Shown: one piece after another, positions 9,472 through 17,852 of the stretch
Position numbering within the stretch: the stretch's first letter is position 1
How the letters are laid out: the number at the start of each line of letters is the position of its first letter
Assembly: GCA_049965795.1 (NCBI GenBank)
Contig: JBMFVW010000001.1
Coordinates: 54,205 to 118,204 of the forward strand
Direction: 5' to 3'
Origin: Acidulodesulfobacterium_A sp049965795
GTDB taxonomy: Bacteria; SZUA-79; Acidulodesulfobacterales; Acidulodesulfobacteraceae
Length of the DNA: 64,000 nt
Notes under the pieces: generated by a model
Told to the model about the DNA's origin: nothing
The model's input: the letters and a program-made list of their open reading frames with translations, nothing else
Databases searched by the model: none
Program-made: the position numbers and the translations under genes

Positions 9472-11187
9472 TTATCTTATAATTTTGGGCGTCAGCATTA
9501 TAAGCAGGTCTTCTTTTTGATTCGTATCGTTTGCCGATTTAAAAAGATCGCCTATGAGCGGAATTTTAGACAATAAAGGAATCCCATACGTATTTTTAAC
9601 TTTATCCGTCGTCAGTATTCCTCCGACAAGTATCGTCGAACCCGATTTTACGTTTACGGTATCGGAAAAACTTTTCGATTCTATCACCGGATTACTGAAA
9701 CTTTCCCCTCCTATAGCAAAAGACTGATAGCCGGTGATAGAGTTATCTATAAGGCTTAAAGTAACGGAAACTGAATTATTCTTAAAATTGATATGCGGAG
9801 TAAAGGATATAGAAAGTCCGGTCTGAATCTGCGATATAACCGGATAAGTTTCCGTCTGCGACAGGCTTAACGCCATAGTCTGAATACTTGAAACATAAGG
9901 AGTTATAGTGCCTGACGATATAAGCCTCGTCTGACCGTCCATTAAAACAAGCCTCGGTTGAGATATAACGTCAACCGCCCCCTGAGTCCTAAGTGCATTT
10001 AAAATTGCGCTGTTGCTTCCCGAACCGTTAAAACCTATATACGGCACGTTGGAAATATTGTTTGAAGACGCAAGCTGAGCCGAAACCGACACGGAATCTG
10101 CCCCGAAAACATTAGATTTAAAAGCCTGATTAAATAATAAATCCCAATTTATTCCCGCTTGAAATCCTTTATTTAAACTTACGTCTATTACCTCTACTTT
10201 CAAAAAAACCTGTTTTGAAAGAAACTTATTTATTCTTTTTATATAAGCCGCAACCTCGTTTACATTTGAAACCCTATCTTTAACCCATATCAATCCGTCT
10301 TTCGAATTAATAAAATATTTTCCGTTTTTAGTCAACATTTCTTTTATATTTTCGGAAATAATAGAATACAGGCTGCCTGATTCCGACAGCGTCAGCGATA
10401 AAGAGCCGGAAGGATTCCCTGAGTAACCGCCGTTATTTGAGGAATTCCCGTTTGAGCCGGAATTAATTAAACCCGACGGCAAAGAAGCCGACGATCCAGG
10501 GTTTCCGCCCGTAATACCGGTACTGCCTCCTTCCGGCATTTCCTGAGTATTTCCGTTATTAATGCCGGAATTAACGCCTCCTCCTTCTCCGATACCGCTC
10601 ATGCCGACAGTCGAAGAAAAAGAGGATAACAGATCCGATACCGGAATATGAAAAGTTTTTTCTTCTACCGCATAAATATAAAGCATTTTATTTTTATAAC
10701 TGTAGGCAAAACCGTTAGAAACTAAAAGCCCGTTTAAAACTTTATACAACGGAATATTTTTATAATATACTTCGTTCCTGAGTTTATCGGGAAACCTACT
10801 GTAAATTACAAAAGGAATACCTGTTTCATGAGATAACGTCATCAAAGCCGACTTTACGCTTCCGTTTCCGGAAAGCGAAATTTTTTGCTTCAAAAAATAA
10901 GGCATATTAATATTAATCAAACTTTTTTTGCAGATTCTTCCGTTTACTTCTTTGCAGCCGGTTTTTTTATTAACTTTTATAGACATACTATCTCTTTTTT
11001 TTCCGCCGAAATTAATATGAACCACCCCTGCTTTTTTAATTTTAATACCGTATTTCTTAAGCAATCCGTCAAAACTGTTTAGATTTTTACCGTAAGCAGA
11101 GCTGATTTTAGCCGTTAAAAGCATACCGATACTTGCAACTGAAGTTATCAATACAAATATCGACAATTTTTTCTTTTTGTTTTTCAT
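9472..11187 (-). CDS. gspD: Secretin, outer-membrane channel of the pilus/secretion system (GspD/PilQ/MshL)
   Basis: This 571-residue secretin is the first gene of the operon. Residues 1-32 look like a signal peptide. A short STN-like domain (about 95-170) is followed by a Gly/Ser/Asn-rich linker (about 195-265), a single N1-like domain, and the secretin beta-barrel with VGGILTTDKV and IPLLSKIPLIGDLFKS near the end and the final LLIMLTPKII. GspD would show several N domains, so this short layout is closer to MshL or PilQ. The regulatory box at 11232-11308 lies just upstream. Confidence 0.88.
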   Translation of the reverse strand: MKNKKKKLSIFVLITSVASIGMLLTAKISSAYGKNLNSFDGLLKKYGIKIKKAGVVHINFGGKKRDSMSIKVNKKTGCKEVNGRICKKSLININMPYFLKQKISLSGNGSVKSALMTLSHETGIPFVIYSRFPDKLRNEVYYKNIPLYKVLNGLLVSNGFAYSYKNKMLYIYAVEEKTFHIPVSDLLSSFSSTVGMSGIGEGGGVNSGINNGNTQEMPEGGSTGITGGNPGSSASLPSGLINSGSNGNSSNNGGYSGNPSGSLSLTLSESGSLYSIISENIKEMLTKNGKYFINSKDGLIWVKDRVSNVNEVAAYIKRINKFLSKQVFLKVEVIDVSLNKGFQAGINWDLLFNQAFKSNVFGADSVSVSAQLASSNNISNVPYIGFNGSGSNSAILNALRTQGAVDVISQPRLVLMDGQTRLISSGTITPYVSSIQTMALSLSQTETYPVISQIQTGLSISFTPHINFKNNSVSVTLSLIDNSITGYQSFAIGGESFSNPVIESKSFSDTVNVKSGSTILVGGILTTDKVKNTYGIPLLSKIPLIGDLFKSANDTNQKEDLLIMLTPKIIR

Positions 11188-11231
11188 AATTTTTTGTTTT
11201 TAATCAAGTTAATTTTTTTAAATATAATTCA

Positions 11232-11308
11232 ATTATATTTTTTTAATGTTTCCACATTATGACAATTTTGTTACATTTATATTAAATTTTTGTTAAATTT
11301 ATGTTACA
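11232..11308 (-). promoter_or_regulatory. Array of 11-bp repeats (OmpR/PhoB-like) plus -10 box of the pilus operon
   Basis: On the minus strand, units close to TGTAACnnAAT recur every 11 bp, four in a row, followed in phase by TGTCAT. A TATAAT box lies at 11232-11237, 22 nt downstream of TTGTCA (11260-11265). There is no good -35 at normal spacing, which suits an activator-dependent promoter. Tandem direct repeats at 10-11 bp with GTTACA or TGTCAT cores are the known pattern for OmpR and PhoB family response regulators. The 64-nt segment 11245-11308 matches 15911-15974 upstream of comM without gaps (about 48 of 64 identical by hand). Confidence 0.65.
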
Positions 11309-11428
11309 AATCTGGCAAGAATACAGCAAAAATCGTTTTTTAAAAGGTTTTTTATAGCGAAACGAGGAATAAAAAAATGGCAAATAATAAAATAAAATTT
11401 ATATTGCAACACAAACGCACTTCGATAA

Positions 11429-11457
11429 TTGACAGAAATCGGTATAAATGGTATTAT
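11429..11457 (+). promoter_or_regulatory. Promoter of tRNA-Arg
   Basis: A consensus TTGACA (11429-11434), a 17-nt spacer and TATTAT (11452-11457) form a strong sigma-70 type promoter. TG before the -10 gives an extended -10. The predicted start near 11464 is about 25 nt before the mature tRNA 5' end. Confidence 0.75.
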
Positions 11458-11488
11458 TTATATATTAAAGATACTACTATCCGATTAT

Positions 11489-11565
11489 GCGTTCATAGCT
11501 CAGATGGATAGAGCAACAGCCTTCTAAGCTGTGGGTCGCAGGTTCGAATCCTGCTGGACGCACCA
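11489..11565 (+). tRNA. tRNA-Arg (anticodon TCT)
   Basis: A full cloverleaf can be folded by hand. The acceptor stem is GCGTTCA/TGGACGC with one G-U. The anticodon stem ACAGC/GCTGT holds loop CTTCTAA with anticodon TCT at 11523-11525. The T arm is GCAGG-TTCGAAT-CCTGC, the discriminator is A (11562), and CCA is encoded (11563-11565). It reads AGA (and AGG) arginine codons, the main Arg codons expected in this AT-rich genome. Confidence 0.95.
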
Positions 11566-11971
11566 CTTAAACACGCATGATACTATTTCGCAAATTATTG
11601 GGCTAATACAAAAATAGTCAGGTCTATAAATCTCGTCTTGCCTGAATATAAATGAAAATCGCATGTCCGGGAATATTAGGCTATATAGTCGAAAAAGAAG
11701 AACAAGGTTACGGTTTTTAAAAACCGTAAATAAACATTTGAAATTTATATAAGCATTTGCGATATTTAATTTCCGTTTTATAAAATACCACAGCAGTCCA
11801 TATTCCATATAATTAATTTTAAATAAAACGTAATTATATTTTAAAATTTTCTTGACTTGTATTAAAAAAAAAGATATCGTTAATTAACTATTCAACGTAT
11901 GTTTTTATAAAAAATATAAAAGCGTTTGATTAAATCAAAATAATTTTAACATCTAATTTATTTTAAAATCT
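11566..11971. other. Intergenic stretch without a supported gene; one perfect palindrome
   Basis: About 400 bp lie between tRNA-Arg and the TDT transporter gene. A perfect 22-nt palindrome with arms TTACGGTTTTT occupies 11708-11729. It could be a weak terminator after the tRNA or a protein site. A TTGACT at 11852-11857 lacks a convincing -10. The reading frame antisense to the tRNA is an artefact. Confidence 0.5.
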
Positions 11972-13123
11972 ATGAAAAACAATAATTTTCGTCCTTTTAA
12001 ACAATTAAACAAACCGAGCGATCTTATAAGGCAGTTTACTCCTAACTGGTTTACTATGAATATGGGTACAGGAATATTGTCGCTAATGCTGGCGGCTTTT
12101 CCGTATCATATTGCGGGGTTATTAATTGCAGCTAAAACTTTATGGATAATAAATATTTTTCTTTTTATAATATTCAGCATTTTATTTATAAGCAGATTTG
12201 CGTTTTATTTTAATTCCGCAAAAAAATTATTTAGCCATCCTGTGCAGTCTATGTTCCTTGGGGCTATTCCGATGGGACTTGTTACTATTATAAACGGTTT
12301 TTTAAATTTCGCAGCTCCCAAAATGGTAGGGCTTGCTTTTTACTTGTGGTGGTTAGACGTCATTATAAGTTTTGTAGTCGGGCTTATGGTTCCTTTCTAT
12401 ATGTTTACGCACCATGCCCATAGCATAGAAGATATGACGGCGGTATGGCTTCTGCCTATCGTTCCGGCAGAAGTTGCAGCTGCATCGGCAGGTTTTCTTG
12501 CACAGCATCTTTCGCCTGCTTCGGCAAGAAACGTTATTGTTACGGGCTATGCCCTTTGGGCTTTTTCGGTGCCGCTGGCTTTCGGTATTCTTGTAATACT
12601 TTTTTTGCGTCTTGCCTGGCATAAACTGCCTCATAGGGATATGGCCGTTTCTACGTGGTTGACGCTTGGACCTATAGGCACCGGAAGTATGGGACTTCTT
12701 CTTTTGGGAAACGATGCTCCGAGGGCATTTGTGGGGACTAAACTTTTAATTTATGCAAAAACCGCTTCGGCATTCGGACCTATAGGCGGATTGATTATAT
12801 GGGGATTCGGATTCTGGTGGTTGATGATGGCTATATTATTAACGATAAGATATGTAAAAGAAGGTCTGCCTTTTAATATGGGCTGGTGGGGATTCACCTT
12901 CCCTCTGGGTGTTTATACGGCGGCAACAATTATATTATATAGACTTACGGACATAGAATTTTTCAGGGTAGCCGGAGCTATTTTCGTTATAATGCTTGCA
13001 TCCTTCTGGACTATCGTAACTTCAAGGACGCTTCACGGCATGTGGCACGGATATCTGTTTAAGGCGCCTTGTTTGTCAAACGAAACCGGTTTGCCGGACG
13101 AATCTAAAGAATGCCTGCAGTAA
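11972..13123 (+). CDS. TDT-family transporter (SLAC1/TehA/Ssu1 type)
   Basis: This 383-residue membrane protein has about ten hydrophobic segments and the N-terminal signature FTPNWFTMNMGTGILSLML (residues 25-43) typical of the tellurite-resistance/dicarboxylate transporter family. That family includes TehA, yeast Mae1 and the sulfite pump Ssu1. Another family hallmark is the run of Gly- and Pro-containing helices (GPIGTGSMGLLLLG, about 229-242). Substrate is probably a small anion such as sulfite or a dicarboxylate, but sequence does not decide. It is followed 42 bp later by a broken outer-membrane protein gene on the same strand. Confidence 0.82.
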   Translation: MKNNNFRPFKQLNKPSDLIRQFTPNWFTMNMGTGILSLMLAAFPYHIAGLLIAAKTLWIINIFLFIIFSILFISRFAFYFNSAKKLFSHPVQSMFLGAIPMGLVTIINGFLNFAAPKMVGLAFYLWWLDVIISFVVGLMVPFYMFTHHAHSIEDMTAVWLLPIVPAEVAAASAGFLAQHLSPASARNVIVTGYALWAFSVPLAFGILVILFLRLAWHKLPHRDMAVSTWLTLGPIGTGSMGLLLLGNDAPRAFVGTKLLIYAKTASAFGPIGGLIIWGFGFWWLMMAILLTIRYVKEGLPFNMGWWGFTFPLGVYTAATIILYRLTDIEFFRVAGAIFVIMLASFWTIVTSRTLHGMWHGYLFKAPCLSNETGLPDESKECLQ

Positions 13124-13165
13124 AAAAACATAAATAATATAAAAAAATTAAAGGGGATTTAAAAA

Positions 13166-14178
13166 ATGAAAAGAATCAAAATTTTATTTTTTTTCTACTT
13201 AATGCTTTTATCGATGATGTTTATAAAATTGGCATCTCCAAAAAAAGCTTATGCGGGACCCGACGGTTCCGGAAACAATTTTTTCTACAAAGGCTCTTTT
13301 GCTTTCGGCACACCTCCTACAAATAAATTTATTACTTATCAGATGTTGACGTACGAAGCTTGGGGTTCCGCCTTTAATAATAACGGACAATCGGTAAATC
13401 TGCCGGCTCCAGTAACAAGGTATGTATATCTGCCGGAATTTATATGGACGAATAAAATATTAATACAAATCTTACAAACCTTTTTCAAGTAATAGTGCCT
13501 TTCGGACAGGCGACGCAACATAAGAGCAGCCCGCAAGTTTCTATAAGCGGTCAAACATATAATTATTCAAATTCAAGTTCGGGATTAGGGGATATATTGG
13601 TTTATGAAGGAGTATCTACCAAAACTTACTCTGACGGAAATTTGTCCGCAAATTTATTTCCGCAGGTTAGTTTTACGGTTCCGGCAGGCAACTGGAACAA
13701 TGATTCTACTATAAATCTGGGCGGCGACGAATGGCAGATAATGCCTACTTTGACAGGCGAGGTTTCTTACAAATTGCCGTCTAATATGAATTTAGCATTT
13801 GACTACGCAGTAGGCTACAGCTACAACGAAGGACATTCTGCTATAAATATGGCTGAAGTCAATACCGGAGGAGCCAGCATAACCAACCCTTCAAACAACT
13901 TTTTTGCCGATGGATTCTTAAACTATTACATAACGCCTTATTTAGACATATATAACGAAACCACTTACGTTAAACAGGGTGCAAACGACGGATATATTGG
14001 AAAAGGCACACCCGTTTACACTCAAATCAACAACGGCTATAAAGACGTAGCAACCGGTTTCGGCATAGACTACCATATTAAAAACGTTATGATAGACGCG
14101 CGCGTATTAAGAGACTTGCACGGCGATAACGGTCCTGACGGATTTTACAGCCAGGTCGGTTTAATAATGGTATTCTAA
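13166..14178 (+). pseudogene. Frameshifted outer-membrane beta-barrel protein (SphA/meta-pathway transporter-like)
   Basis: Two reading frames make one protein. Frame one starts at 13166 with a signal peptide ending AYA-GP (residues 1-31) and reads to about residue 97. Frame two continues LTNLFQVIVPFGQAT and runs to 14178. Adding one A to the four-A tract at 13454-13457 joins them without a stop into about 337 residues. The body has alternating beta strands, YSYNEGHSAI- and GFGIDYHIK-like segments, and ends in Phe (MVF), as outer-membrane barrels do. It may be a true pseudogene, a phase-variable gene or an assembly error. A good ribosome site (AAAGGGGATT) precedes the start. Confidence 0.75.
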
Positions 14179-14212
14179 AAAAACTAACAGCTGATAAAAC
14201 AAGTATTAGCAT

Positions 14213-15847
14213 TTACGCTTTTATAAGTTTTGTATTTCTGTAATTTAATGCTTCCAATACTGAATCTGCATCTATTTTTTCTTTCACGTCGAGGTCTGCT
14301 ATAGTCCTGGCAACGCGCAATATTCTATAGTAGCCTCTCGTGGAAATATTTAATCTTTTTACGGCGTTTTGGGCAAGATTAAGAGCTTCATTAGTTGCGC
14401 TAAAATGTGTTTCTATATCTGCGCTTTTTACCGACGAGTTAAATCTGATACCGGTATTTTTATATCTGTCTATTTGAATATTTCTTGTTTTTTCGACTAA
14501 TTTTTTAATATCGGCGGAACAAGGAATATCTGCCTTAACTCTTAATTCCTCTAAATCAGCAGGATAAATCTCTATAAATATGTCGAATCTGTCGAGAATC
14601 GGACCCGATATTTTGGTATAAAATTTATAAATTTCTGCGCTTGAACATTTGCACTCATGCTTAGTATCGCCGTAATATCCGCAAGGGCAGGGATTCATTG
14701 CTGCTACAAGCATAAAATTGCTCGGCAGGATTATAGAAAAACGGCTCCTCGACAAATTAATATATTTATCTTCCATCGGCTGCCTTAAGCCGTCTATAGT
14801 TTTTCTGTTAAGTTCGGAAAATTCGTCTATAAAAAGAACTCCGTTATGCGCGAGGCTTATATCGCCGGGCAGAGGGTTTGAACCTCCGCCTCCGCCTATC
14901 AATCCGGCAAGTGATGCCGTATGATGCACCTCAATAAAAGGTCTTCTTAATATAAGTCCTATTTCCTCGACGCCGTTTTTTTTATTTTTATTTGAAAAAC
15001 TATAAATATTAGAAGTCTCCAGCGATTCCTCAAGCGATAAGTCCGGCTGAATGCCTGCTATGCTGTGCGCAAGCATAGTTTTTCCGCTTCCCGGAGGACC
15101 TATCATTAATATGTTGTGATGCCCGGCTACCGCAGTTAAAACAGCTCTTTTAGCAAGTTCCTGTCCCTTGATTTCCGCAAAATCGATATACCGCTCCCGC
15201 TCCTTTTTAGCTGCTTTTGCGTTTTCGATAATATTTTTAAAGTAAATATTTTCATCATTATTTTCGTAATTTATATTTATCTTACTCTTATTATTGAAAT
15301 AAATCTGCGATTCTTTTTCTTCTTTTTCAAAATAAGCCGTTTCTCCCGAAATAAACATGCATAATTCTTTTAAACTGCCGAACGCCGCAAAATCGACTCC
15401 GAGAAATTTTGCCGCGTTTATATTTTCATAAGGGATAATTAACTTTTTATTTATTTTTTTAGCAAGTATTCCAAGAGCAATTATGCCGTTAATCTTTTTT
15501 ATTTTTCCGTTTAAAGACAGTTCTCCGGCGATTATATAATCGTTAAGATTTAAGGCGCATTTTAGAAGTCCTGCGGAAATTAAAATACCGACGGCAAGAG
15601 GCAGGTCGAATATCGGACCTTCTTTTCTTATATCTGCGGGGGCAAGATTAATAGTTATTTTTTTTACCGGATATTCAAAACCGGAATTTTTTATCGCGGC
15701 TCTTACTCTGTCTTTTGCCTCTTTAGTGGAAACATCGGGGAGTCCTACTATCATAATACCGGGTATGCCGCCCGATATAAAAACTTCTACGTTCACGGGA
15801 ACGGCCTCTATTCCGATAAAAGTCGCGCTGTTTAAAGCCACTATCAT
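14213..15847 (-). CDS. comM: ComM / YifB family AAA+ helicase (Mg-chelatase-like)
   Basis: This 544-residue protein belongs to the ComM family, shown in Vibrio and Acinetobacter to be a branch-migration helicase that extends recombination during natural transformation. The N-terminal Lon-like ChlI domain (about 20-140) is followed by an AAA+ module with Walker A GPPGSGKT (250-257), Walker B VLFIDEFSE, and a C-terminal lid. The four cysteines between about 385 and 402 (CPCGYYGDTKHECKC) are typical. It has an upstream region in common with the pilus operon (see 15898-15974), supporting a role in DNA uptake here. Confidence 0.92.
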   Translation of the reverse strand: MIVALNSATFIGIEAVPVNVEVFISGGIPGIMIVGLPDVSTKEAKDRVRAAIKNSGFEYPVKKITINLAPADIRKEGPIFDLPLAVGILISAGLLKCALNLNDYIIAGELSLNGKIKKINGIIALGILAKKINKKLIIPYENINAAKFLGVDFAAFGSLKELCMFISGETAYFEKEEKESQIYFNNKSKININYENNDENIYFKNIIENAKAAKKERERYIDFAEIKGQELAKRAVLTAVAGHHNILMIGPPGSGKTMLAHSIAGIQPDLSLEESLETSNIYSFSNKNKKNGVEEIGLILRRPFIEVHHTASLAGLIGGGGGSNPLPGDISLAHNGVLFIDEFSELNRKTIDGLRQPMEDKYINLSRSRFSIILPSNFMLVAAMNPCPCGYYGDTKHECKCSSAEIYKFYTKISGPILDRFDIFIEIYPADLEELRVKADIPCSADIKKLVEKTRNIQIDRYKNTGIRFNSSVKSADIETHFSATNEALNLAQNAVKRLNISTRGYYRILRVARTIADLDVKEKIDADSVLEALNYRNTKLIKA

Positions 15848-15897
15848 AATACCGAAACCTCTTTTTTTAATAAATAATTTTAAAATCCTTCTTATTT

Positions 15898-15974
15898 ATT
15901 ATAAAAAAAAAATGTTTCAGAATTATGACAAATATGTTACGATTGCGTTAAATTTTTATTACGATTGCGTTACA
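15898..15974 (-). promoter_or_regulatory. Array of 11-bp repeats (OmpR/PhoB-like) plus -10 box of comM
   Basis: The minus strand carries 11-bp units of the form (T/C)GTAACGCAAT and variants, followed in phase by TTGTCA (15926-15931). A TATAAT box at 15898-15903 is again exactly 22 nt downstream, as at the pilus operon. The GC positions in the repeat (GCAAT) differ from the pilus copy, but the TAAC cores and TGTCAT end are kept. That is conservation of contact bases rather than a simple recent duplication. The predicted transcript starts about 45 nt before the comM ATG, which has an AGAGG ribosome site. Confidence 0.65.
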
Positions 15975-15979
15975 ATATC

Positions 15980-16387
15980 TTATAATCTCCAGCCTTTATC
16001 TAATGCAAGCCTGTTTATTTCGGATAAAACGTCCGCAACGTTTTTTAAATCTTTTAAAAGTGTCGAGGAAATAATATAATCAAAAGCATCTTCGTAAAAT
16101 TCTTTAAAATCTCCGATTATATTCATTGAACCTTCAAAATCGGTCCCCGGCAGAAAAAGATAAACAATATCGTTTTTAACGGATACTACGTCAGAATCTC
16201 TCAAAACGCCGCTTAATGTTTTTAAAAAATCGTCGTTGTATTTTTTTATATTTAAAATAACTATAGACACATAATCTATAGCCGCTAAATCTTCGGCAAG
16301 CCTTAGCTCTTTTTGTATCCTTCTCATATTGCAGGCCGAGTGATCGAAAACCGGTTCAAAATATTCAAAGGGAAAAAATTTAGCCAT
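15980..16387 (-). CDS. Small protein resembling a degenerate GGDEF domain
   Basis: This 135-residue protein has a beta-alpha pattern reminiscent of diguanylate cyclase domains. VSIVILNIKKYND (about 40-52) matches the LxDIDxFKxxND strand, and LRDSDVVSVKNDIVYLFLPG (about 62-81) matches the LRxxDxxxRxGGDEFxxxLP stretch. The GGDEF active-site motif itself is replaced by VKNDI, so no cyclase activity is expected. It could be a c-di-GMP-related or structural remnant, or an unrelated ferredoxin-like fold. It sits upstream of comM but is separated from it by the repeat-array promoter. Confidence 0.4.
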   Translation of the reverse strand: MAKFFPFEYFEPVFDHSACNMRRIQKELRLAEDLAAIDYVSIVILNIKKYNDDFLKTLSGVLRDSDVVSVKNDIVYLFLPGTDFEGSMNIIGDFKEFYEDAFDYIISSTLLKDLKNVADVLSEINRLALDKGWRL

Positions 16388-16475
16388 AACTGCCTCCGCT
16401 ATTATTTTTATTTTTATTATATATCACAGACTATGCGTAATTACTGGCAATAGTCAAAATCATATTAATATTATA

Positions 16476-17837
16476 TCAGAAAAAATAAGCTAAAAGGGTT
16501 TTTTCGGAAACGCCTCCGCCTTCTATTCTCCAAACCGGTTTTTCCACGACTAAAGCCGATAAAGCAATCTTCTTTTTACCTGCTTCTCCGAAACCGGCAA
16601 ACCACTGGTATAGACCTGTAGGATTATTTCCGGATATAGTTCCGGTTTTTCCTCCCGCTACAACGCCTGGAAGCATATAGCTGCCGTTGTAGCTGTAAAA
16701 ATCGGGATGCGCTATCCCGTTAGTAACGGTTGCTATCATCATCTGTTTTAAAACATAAGCCGTTTTTACCGTAATAGGATTGCCTATAACCTTAACACCG
16801 CTGTGTTTATAAATAATTTTGCCGGTTGCCGAAATGATTTCTTTTATTATATATGGTTCAATTAATCTCCCGCCGTTTATTGCGGTGCCGGCAATCATTG
16901 CCGCCTGAATCGGCGTTATCTTAACGTTTTCAAAGCCTGCGCCGGTAAGTTCCAATTGATAAAATTTTCTGGGTATATATGCTTTACTTTCCTGCAAATT
17001 TAATATAAAAGGTATTTTTTTATTGAAATTAAATTTATTGAAATAACGGGACAGCAGTTTTCTTCCTACATAATACCCTGCAATTTTTCCGAAAGCTACG
17101 TCGCATGATTTAGCAAACGCTTCTTTAAAAGATATATCGTTAGAACCTGTTCCTATATTTTGCTCCCAGTTTGTTTTATCGGTTCCGTAAAGCGTGCCGT
17201 TAAAACAGATATTTAATCCGGGGTAAAAACCTTTGGATTCGATAGCTGCAGATGCCGTAATTATTTTTACGATTGAGCCTGGGGGATAAGCTAAAAGCGG
17301 CGAAATCTCGGCTGATTTCTTTTTATTATAAGCATAAGAAGCAAAACCCAATACTGCACCAGTTTCAGGATTAACGGCGGCAAGCACACCGTACGGCACT
17401 GCATATTTTTTAAATACTTTTTCGGCTTCTTCTTGAACTGAAGGATTAACTGTATATACTACGGTATAATTTCCTATTTTTTGGATATATCGTCCGTTTT
17501 TAATCGTTTTGAAAACCGGATTATGATATTTAAAATACCGCTTAAGAGATTTTAGCGAATTTACGCTGCCGGAACTGAAATCGTTAAATCCCCGTTTTTT
17601 TAAAACGGCGGAAGCCTTAATAAATTTTATAGGCCTTATGCCCGTTCCAAGCACGGGTTTATTATTCGACAAGAAAAAATGCCTGCCATAATAATAGAAC
17701 TTAACGAAACCGAATAGAAAAGCGGATGCAAGAGCCAACAGCACTATATACTTGGCAAAATAAACAAACCTGTTTTTCTTATTTTTTCTTTTATTAAGCG
17801 TCCGCTGGTATGATTTCCAGTCTTTTATTCTTTCCAT
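16476..17837 (-). CDS. Penicillin-binding protein, transpeptidase class
   Basis: This 453-residue D,D-transpeptidase has one N-terminal membrane helix (about 28-50) and a periplasmic catalytic domain. The three active-site motifs are visible: SIVK with nucleophile Ser188 and Lys191, a variant second motif SCD (243-245) where SxN is usual, and KTG (396-398) within GGKTGT. The protein is shorter than FtsI or MrdA because only a small N-terminal module (about 60-145) precedes the catalytic domain. It is probably a class B-like PBP or a dedicated transpeptidase. Its neighbour tldD, 15 bp upstream, is probably in the same operon. Confidence 0.85.
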   Translation of the reverse strand: MERIKDWKSYQRTLNKRKNKKNRFVYFAKYIVLLALASAFLFGFVKFYYYGRHFFLSNNKPVLGTGIRPIKFIKASAVLKKRGFNDFSSGSVNSLKSLKRYFKYHNPVFKTIKNGRYIQKIGNYTVVYTVNPSVQEEAEKVFKKYAVPYGVLAAVNPETGAVLGFASYAYNKKKSAEISPLLAYPPGSIVKIITASAAIESKGFYPGLNICFNGTLYGTDKTNWEQNIGTGSNDISFKEAFAKSCDVAFGKIAGYYVGRKLLSRYFNKFNFNKKIPFILNLQESKAYIPRKFYQLELTGAGFENVKITPIQAAMIAGTAINGGRLIEPYIIKEIISATGKIIYKHSGVKVIGNPITVKTAYVLKQMMIATVTNGIAHPDFYSYNGSYMLPGVVAGGKTGTISGNNPTGLYQWFAGFGEAGKKKIALSALVVEKPVWRIEGGGVSEKTLLAYFF

Positions 17838-17852
17838 CCTTTATTGCTTTAT

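Noticed and set aside
11256..11308. CRISPR-like or satellite repeat array
   Set aside because: The repeats are only 11 bp, contiguous and at a conserved distance from a -10 box, which fits a regulator array rather than CRISPR. No CRISPR array is visible anywhere in the window.
11377..11511. Small plus-strand frame of 43 codons with a GAGGAAT ribosome-like site
   Set aside because: It runs through the tRNA promoter and stops inside tRNA-Arg, so it is very unlikely to be a real gene.
11524..11808. Minus-strand reading frame ending CVQQDSNLRPTA
   Set aside because: Its C-terminus is the antisense of tRNA-Arg; this peptide string is a well-known annotation artefact. The rest has no family features.
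15726..16079. 117-codon plus-strand frame across the comM upstream region
   Set aside because: It is a shadow of comM and the neighbouring gene and crosses the repeat-array promoter.
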